NCBI GenBank assembly: GCA_944548615.1
Contig: OX155961.1
Coordinates: forward strand, 10,872,673 to 10,936,672
Direction: 5' to 3'
Length of the DNA: 64,000 nt
Source of the DNA: Micropterix aruncella
Taxonomy: Eukaryota > Arthropoda > Insecta > Lepidoptera > Micropterigidae
Shown here: positions 49,301 through 58,300 of the stretch, in pieces
Layout: each line of letters opens with the position of its first letter
How positions within the stretch are numbered: the stretch's first letter is position 1
Notes under the pieces: model-generated
Seen by the model: only the letters and a program-made list of their open reading frames with translations
Database searches by the model: none
Told to the model about the DNA's origin: nothing
Translations under genes and position numbers: made by a program

Positions 49301-52300
49301 TTCGCGAGGCGTTGCCACCGCGAGCAACGCACCCGCAACCTAAACAAATACAAATAGTAGCGTTGAAATCAACTGGAAAAGCTATCGACTTTAAGAAAGT
49401 TTTCGATCGTCAGATACAAAAACACGGTCGAATTGTCTAACAAGTTGAAATAGATTACGAAAACTTTCGTATAAGAAAATTTCTGACGAAGTTCGGCACA
49501 GAGCCAGTCAGGGTTGCATGGAATCACTTCCGCTTTTTACTCTGAGTTCATCTTTAAAAAATCACTACATAAATCGGAGTGGGGTCAAAATAAACGACGT
49601 AAACATCAACATTATAAGAGGATAATATAGTAATTGCCAGCAGCATGGTAGTATAGTATAGTAATTGCCAGCAGCATGGTAGAAGTCTACCTCCTTATTG
49701 AGTTGATGCTACAAGAGTATGAGAAGAATATGGGTTGAAGCTGAATATCACAGGATCAATCACCTACATGATAGTCAGCAAAGTATTTTATAATCTCAAT
49801 AGGCATGCCTAAGTGTGTATGTATGTGTGATTGTGTATGCAATAGAATGCATCTATGATAATTTGTCCATATCTGTCTATAATAATTGTGATTAAAGCAT
49901 ATTCTCATTTTGTTTTTCTGAATTTCTAATATACGATAGTAATAATTACTATGGATGCCTTGCTTAATGGATGCCTTGGATGCCTTGGATACTTATGGAT
50001 GCCTAGGATAATTTAGTTTAATTTATTGTAATATAATTTTATTTATACGACTATTATTATATTATTTAAAAGTATTTGCTTATTTAAATTTTAGGTTAAT
50101 TTATAATTCAAAAACAATTTTTATTATCAAGTTTTATCTGTATTGTTTCTTTCTATTCTTTCGAAAATCGCTTATGAACCCCTGTAAATAGGTCAACGCT
50201 CATGTCAGTTTGCTGGCTATAAGTTTATTTGCCTACCCTATTATCCAGGCAATACTAACAAGAAGATTGAAGTTTGTATGAACGCGAAGCGGCAGCCGCT
50301 AATGCGGCAAAAGGGCGGTATTCACATTTGTATAAGGTAATCTACGGTAAAAATATTTAGTTATAATATATAATGTAATTTACTTTTCTTTCTTTCTGAC
50401 ACAACCGTGCCACTTCAATATGACTCAGTAAGCGAGCTCGCCTTAACACAGGAGTTCTTAGCAAGACGGGCTCGGTTGCACTTTGCTTAGCACATTAGAA
50501 AAAAATACATCTAAATAATTAATGTGCTATTTAACCTGGGCTCAGACAGATGAATATCTTAACCCCTCCTGTTGCGAGGTAAAAACTCACCTATCACTTT
50601 TGCGCGCGACATATTCGAGCAAAAAATCGACGCGAGTCAACGGCCTTGAGAAAAACGATCATAACTTATAAACCACTAAACGGATTTAAAAAAGATAAAG
50701 AGAAAAATGATCGCATTGAAATTTGACATATAAAACATTATAACCTTATCTCGTAAAACAATTAAGATAATAATGAATAAATATTACAAAATTGGCAAAC
50801 TGAAAAAACTCGCCTATAAAATCATTTAGATTTTTTTGTCACAAAATACGTAAAATATGCAAAAATTGTAAATACAGTTATGTTCTTTATTAAATGCTTT
50901 ACCAAAACGATATTTTTTTTTTACTTATTTGCATACAAAAATATTTATTTATTCAGCCAAGAAAAATTTTATGTATTCTCGTAAAAAAAAAATTTTTTAA
51001 TTTTTAATTTGTGACTACTTATGGTATTTTTTTATATGAAATTCTTTCAAAATAACTTTATTACTACATCACACTTCTTAGAAATCACACCAGAACTTTG
51101 AGCTTTGTCTGATATTATAGAAAAATCTAAAGTTTTGAGAGTTTCCGCGTCCGAACTTAATAATAAACTTTGAATGCTCATAATATTAAATTCGTTAGAT
51201 TTTTTCAATTATATTGTCTTATCATAGACTTATTATATGTCTAATAACTAATTACTATACTCCAAAGAGTCACATTTCATCGAAAAACTATGGAAAATCG
51301 CACTTTATTCTCTCATAGTAATTATCAAAACAAGTTTCTTTGCGCGATTAATTTTACAAAACAAGATATAATTTTCAAAATACGCCTAATTATGTGATAA
51401 CTTAGGATGTAAATGAAATAATACTTATTTTGTTAGTAAATTAAAGCGACATTACGTCATATTTCGCAATATATCGGGATATTTCATAAACATTACAAAA
51501 TAATAACAACCATTTTTTCGCGAGCCGTTTGTTGTTGCCGAAGTGTTGTCTTTGAAAATTCGTGAAAAACAGCAAATGGACTATCTCAATTGACTAATAC
51601 TTATGCCTAAACTACTTAAAAATGGAAATTACTCACTTTTATCCAGTAAACACTGCACTTTTATCCACAAAACACTGCACAAAACAACCATTTCGCGGAA
51701 CTATACGCCGCCGCGGCGGTGGCCGATGGAGACTGCTGTTTTGACGTCTATGCTGACTTTTTAATTTGCCGATCGATTTTATCGCCGTTGGCCGGCGAAT
51801 TAAACATTATTTGGCCATGTCGTTCAGGCGTCAGAAAGCATAAAGTACGACGTTTCGAATCGTAAATTGCATTTTTCGCAGCGGCGAGCGCGATGTCCCG
51901 TAGCGGATGTTACGGATTTTAGGCGGCCGCCATACATGTCCCCAAATGGATGTTACGGATAGAGCGGGTTAATTGAGACAGTATCAACTACCGCTAAATA
52001 TAACATAACGGTAATTCCTAACATTATTTTTCTTTTATTTTGTGCTATTGCACTTGAATGTCTATGTAACCAATAAATAAATAAATAAATAAAAATAAAT
52101 AAAATAAAAGTGTCTGTAATCACACTTGCATTTTTTCACATATATTAGGTAATTGGACTGGAAAAGGCTGACACCATTATTTACCTTGACTGCAATTGGA
52201 TATGAGCAAGCAGATAAAAATCCACATTGAAAAATGGAGAAGTCCGTTCTCTGAGATGAAAAAGGTTTATGCAAAATAAATATCAACCTAGATACACCTA

Positions 52301-55300
52301 AAGTTCAGACTTTTAAGTTTCTAAGTATTCTCAATATTATATTATGCCAGAATGATTGGACAACAATTGGAGACTTTTGCATTCCTCCTCCAATGCACTG
52401 GAAAGTAATGTTGTATGACTGGACGCCGGAGATGCTGAAATTTTATTTAAATGCCTTTCAGCATACACTTCCAGACCCCAGTAACCTCGCTCGTTGGAGC
52501 TATGCCGAGGATAGTTCATGTCCCCTTTGTAGCAACACCCCTTGCACAGCTAGACATATTCTATAATATAAAATCGAAGACTATCGCGGTTGTTTGACAT
52601 TATAAATAGGATAGAAAACGAATTTACCGCGTGAAATTTGTAGGACCCGACGTTTCGGTGATGTTGCAGCCGCCGTTGTCTAGGGTAGACTGAAGAGCTG
52701 TCAGTCCGTTGTTTTGCGGGTAGGCCGCAAACCGCTGCCGCCACTGCGTAGGTTATAACGGTGGTGGGGGGCCGGGCTCGGAGCGCGGGAATTTTTAAAA
52801 TCCGTCTTGCACACAACACTCACTGTATCCTGTTTTACGTCTTTGCGTTCGGCGTTCGGCGGCGGGAACATTTTAAGAAGAGGGTTCCACGTAGAAGAGA
52901 GTTTGTAGCCGTCATCTCTATTGAAGTTCGGAGTTCTTCTTATTTCAATGGCTTCCCGGATCATGCGAGGAAAGTAGAAACCTACGCAGTGGCGGCCGCG
53001 GTTTGCGGCCTACCCGCAAAACAACGGACTGACAGCTCTTCAGTCTACCCTAGACAACGGCGGCTGCAACGTCACCGAAACGTCGGGTCCTACAAATTTC
53101 ACAAGGTAAATTCGTTTTCTATCCTAGACATATTCTATCTGGCTGCAAGGTGGCCTTGGATCAAGGTTGGTACACTTACCGCCTCGACAAAGTCCTTGCT
53201 GTTATTCGCGAGGTACTTAGCCTCTCAGTGGCTCGAGCCAACAAGGGTTCCACAGTATCCTCCAAACCCCCAATACAGTTTGTGCGGGTTGGCTCTAAAG
53301 GCAAACAACATCTCACTGCAAAACCTTTCTCAATAATCGAGAAAGCTTCAGATTGGATTATGGAGGTCGATTCGGTCTCTAAGCAGTATAAATTCCCTGA
53401 AAGTCTCGGATGCACAGCCCTGCGTCCAGATATAACTCTTTACTCTATATCTCGGAAGATGGTCCTTATCGTAGAATTAACTGTTCCATGGGAATCAAAT
53501 ATGCCAAAAGACCACGAGTACAAATTAAATAAATACCATGACCTCGCAAATGCCATCACCCGGAACGGCTTCACTGTTCACCTTCACGCGGTGGAAGTAG
53601 GCGCTCGTGGCCTGCCAGCTAAATATTTGTTTCACCTTTTTAAAGATCTTGGTCTCTCCAGGAAAATAATCAACTCCTTTCTAGAAAAATTATCTAAATC
53701 CGCGATTTCTGCATCTCAAATTTTATGGCTTCGAAGGAAGAGTGAATGGCTGGTAAGGTGAATGCTCACATGTGGCAAGACAGCTGTCCTAAACCTACCA
53801 CAGCCGGTTCGTAAGTCCGGAATCCACTGCTCACCCCCAGAAGTGTATAAAAAAAATTAAAAAAATAGTATTATGATGGGCCCGACTCCGGTCGGTGAAT
53901 TCCATGGCAGCTCCGTTTGTATTTTATTTTAGTTATGGAAAGCTGGACACTGTTAAGAAAGCTTAAAGCCTTCTAAATGTGGACCTATCAAATAATACTA
54001 TGTATAAGCTGGGCTGACAAAAATCAAGAATAAATATGGTTTAAAACTTTTAACCCTTAGAAAGCTAGCCATGGGAATACTACTCACAACGGCATGTGGT
54101 AAACCCTTGAAAATTTCTTTGAAGGGGGTGTTAGTGCATGCATACTAATTTATAATGGTGGCTTATTCAATGAAAACAACTTTTTTTGCATATAATTACA
54201 TATTGGCATGAATACATAGATCGACCGCCTGTGAATTGTCGCAGCGCTAAAACCACCAATCGGTGGTATTAGCATTCCAGCGGTTAAGCATAGAACATCG
54301 ACAACAATAAAGATATGCTATTTTAAATACTTCGTAATCCCGAAAGATACATTATGCATATAATAATTCAAGGCAAAATCTGGAAAAGTCCTGGAAAAGC
54401 TGGAAGAGGTCACGGACGATAAACATGGTCTCCTGAATCTCGAATGGTTTCAGAAATCTTCCTTATCTTTGTTTTGGAGCAGCGACCAATAAAGTTGCAA
54501 TATGATTGCCAACGTCCAGTAGCAAACATAGTACCAGAAAAAAAAGGTTAAGGTATGCTTGGTTCATTTAACATTTGGGGGTTAATGGGCCCTTGCTGAA
54601 GACCCATTCTGTTCAGGGTTGGTCACACTCACGGGTCAACACCTATCCGACGGCCTCCATGCATGAAGTGCGAGCCTGGGTAGGACTCTGGCCTTATGGT
54701 TAGTTTCACCTGGGAATCAACCATCTGGCGCTCCTGGACGGTCTGCGCACCGTGCGGCATAAGCCAATAGATTGCGCACTCTGACTAACAGTCGGGGGAG
54801 TCTGGAAGCAGTACTGTTTCCTATAGAGCGGGGGTGGTTGCGGACCTTACGGCGACTGCTCTTGAAACGACCATCAGCTACCCGATCCTGGGTGAATAGC
54901 CGGGCAAAGGATGCCGTGGTCCGCGATAGAGTCGGTATACACCGTTTCACCGCTTCGTAAGGGAGAGGACCGCGCAATCGACCTCGAACTCGTAACCAAT
55001 CGAGAGACTGGAGTAATCTGGTCGCAATTGGAAGTAAGGGCGTGAGTGTAAGCCCGCTGGGTAACACTCCTGGCTATCTCGCGGTAAAGGCGTTGGCCTC
55101 TTACGGGTTTGTGGCGGAGCTTGACGGTGGACTGTTTTGTCCAAGTCTTCTGCACTCACTCCAGGGAGATAGAACGACCAATCGTTAAAACTTCCTGAGG
55201 TGACAGGCTCGCCCGCTGTAGTCGACAACTCTAGTTGTAGGTTCATTCAACAGACCGATTAAATTTTACACAGCAGCAAAATTGGACTACTCAAATAACT

Positions 55301-58300
55301 GCTTTGATTATTCGAAATGTATCAATAAATATCGATCTTTTTCATCCATAGTAGTTATTAGGCAAATAGAATTTTGTGAAAATAATTTCTCAATAAGAAT
55401 TTCTCAATCAAGCAAGAAATAACGATGCGTTACGAACACGCTTGCAATACGGACCAAATTTTTGAGCACTGATATTATTGGTTTGGTAATTTGCAAATGC
55501 TCAAAACAGAAGACCAAAATTACACCTGGAAGGAATTTATAGAAACTCGGGTAAAGGGCCAACATGATAAAAAGATTACTATAAATCCGATACTTACTTG
55601 ATTGAGACAAAATGCTGAAATGGAGTCTTGTTCCTTGTGGATAATCCTCACAGGATGGATGAGATCTCCCTCCGAGGAGTCCATATGGCTGTGGCTCAGG
55701 GCATGAGCAACATGTATATTGTGCGTTTCTGTACCGACATCACTGGCCGCGTCTTTGTTTTCGTCATAGTGGCCGCATGACGTACGATACTTTATGAAGA
55801 CAGCTCTGATGAAGATATCCTGCAAAATATGTTATGAATAATATTTCCCCTACCATCATCCATTTTACACACTGTTACAGAGGTAGACAAAACAATGTTA
55901 CAGAGGAGGTGGAAGCGAACGGGCTTAGTGCAATTGGGCCTTCATGACCCATTTTGACCTTGAGAAATCCAACTCACGAGTCAGCGCCCATCCGGTAGCC
56001 TCCAAGTAGAAGTTTGAGCCCGGGTAGGACTCTGTGCTTGTGGGCCAGTTTCCTCTGGGAATCGTTCTTCGGGTGCTCCTGGATGGTTTGCGCACCGTGC
56101 GGCGTCAGCCAATCGACTGTGCATTCCGATAGATAACCGGGGCAGTCTGGAAATGACTTTGTTTTCTATACAGTGGGGGTGGCTGTTGACCTAATGACTG
56201 CTGCTCTTGAAACGACCAGTCGGTTGCCCGATCCCGAGTGAGGAGTCGGGTAAAGGATGCCGTGGTCCGCGATGATTTGAACCGAATCACCATTTAAATT
56301 AGATAGAGGACCGCGCAACCGACCTCGAACCCGTAACCAGTCAGGAGGCCGGATAGATCCAGCCATAACTGGTAGCGAGGGCGCTCAGTCTGCCCGCTGG
56401 GTTAACTACCAGGCGATAGACGGTAAGGGTTGGACTCTCGCAGGCTAGTTGGCGGAGCTAGATAGTGGATTGTCACTGTCTAGTCTTCTACGCTCATCAC
56501 ACGGCTGAAAGATCATATATCGTGATACTAGCCTAGGGTGATGGATTCACCTGTTGTATACGACCCCTCGTAATTGTTAGAGGGGGTATTTTAGATATCA
56601 AGCTCACATCAACGCATCTAATTTTCGCATACAATTTGTGTGCGTTCGCATATACTAAATCAACCCGCATCTCTACAATAAGCAAAACTCGCATCTAGAG
56701 AGGGGAGAAGAATGGACAACGAGGGACATACAGGTCAGTCGGTGTTCACCTTTTTTTCTGTTTTTGAGCTCTAGGCGAAGGATGTGCCAAAGGCACCAGC
56801 CGACGGCTAGCAGTATTCAAACCGAAAATTGTACATCGGGCTACAGAGTGAGTCAAGCTGGGTATAATACAGCATAATTTTATTTTATTTTTAATAAAAT
56901 AAAATAAAATAAATTTAAAAAAATAAACTTTACAAACCTCAACGGGTTCCTGATGTACGAGATAAGTCCAGAGTCTGCCTGCCGGCGCAGCACTGCTAGA
57001 GTGAGAGAAAGGAGTGTTGTGCTTATCCAGGAGTGTCCTGTATTTGTCTCTGGGTGGCCCAGCAGTTGGCTCGGCGAAGCAAGCCGGTATGAAGTCCAGT
57101 GGCGCCGCTCTGGTGGCCAAAGCCTCCATTAGCGAGGTCTGCCAACCGGCGACCCTTCGCAGCGCCCCGTGCACCAGCGGACTGGTCGTCGCCAATTCTG
57201 ATGATAAAAAATTAAACCGGTCCAATCCAATTTTGGAAAACTCATTACAAAAATTACTGATAAATATATTTTTTCCGTTTACATTTCAAAAGGTTACCTA
57301 TTACTTTCCCAACAGAGGGAAAATATTGTGAACATGCAAAAATTTTTTTTCAAGATGAAGATGGATATATGTGTACTTCTTGCCCATCTCCGGGCATTCC
57401 AACGTCGGCACCATTTTTAACAGTTTGTGGGATATCGAACTATTCCACAACATTTTTACGACCGCGTCATAAATTCAACAAATAAACCTTGTTTTACGCG
57501 TCGTAACCAGGGATTCGTAGTCGGCGGTAAGACCCATCGAGCCTCCATAGTGTCAATACAACACTCAAAAGGAAACGCGCGCGCCAAACCCACCTCGTGG
57601 CATCGTGCGCACAATTACAAATCGCCGGTTGGACGGCGCGAGCGGTGCGACCGGCGATCGTTGGCGTAGTTTAACCCCTCAAGCCCCGATTGGCCGATAT
57701 CGGCCACAAACTGATTTAGCGTGACGGGCCCGTTTTAATTTTATTTTAATTTAATTTGTTTTATTTTGTTATGTTTTATTATGTTATTATGTTTCATTTT
57801 AATTATGGGTACAGTGGTTTGGCAGTAATTAATGTTTTTGGTGAGACAGTGTCATAATTCATTTTTTTTTCTAATTTTTACTAAAAATTTTTGGGACATC
57901 AACTTGTCAATCGGCTGAGGGGCCGAGGCCTGAAGGGTTAAGCGGCGCATATTGTCTACCTCGCTTGGCCCTCAACAAAGACATTGATCGCGCCCTGCGA
58001 GTTACTGTTCAAATGATTCCCCGCTTGTATTTTCAATTGTATTTACCTTCAAGACTTCCAGTGCTACACTCAATATCTAAACGATTCTACGGTATAATAT
58101 TTTATATCTCCGTCAGACGATTAAAGTTACGTGGCGGAATATCCAACAAGGAGTAAACTTCAAAAAAAAACAAAACTGGAATGCGTTTCCAGAATAAGTG
58201 ATAAGTGTGATCCAACAAGGAGTAAACTCCAAGAAAAAAAACTGGAATGCGTTTCCAGAATAAGTGTAATCCAACAAGGAGTAAACTCCAAAAAAAAAAA

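Larger units (their letters stand above)
52345..53937 (+). mobile_element. RLE-type retrotransposon, C-terminal domain and 3' end, split by a Penelope-like element
   Basis: 52345-52564 reads NDWTTIGDFCIPPPMHWKVM, then LKFYLNAFQHTLPDPSNLAR and CPLCSNTPCTARHIL. After the insertion it resumes at 53139 and is open to 53759. The 3' UTR runs to about 53937 (GCTCCGTTTGTATTTTATTT). It is the best-preserved C-terminal half of this family in the window, with the insertion as its only clear lesion. Confidence 0.9.

Noticed and set aside
52761..53336. Plus-strand 191-residue frame
   Set aside because: It spans the junction between the Penelope-like insert and the RLE element, runs antisense to the GIY-YIG remnant and out of frame with the endonuclease; it is a shadow.
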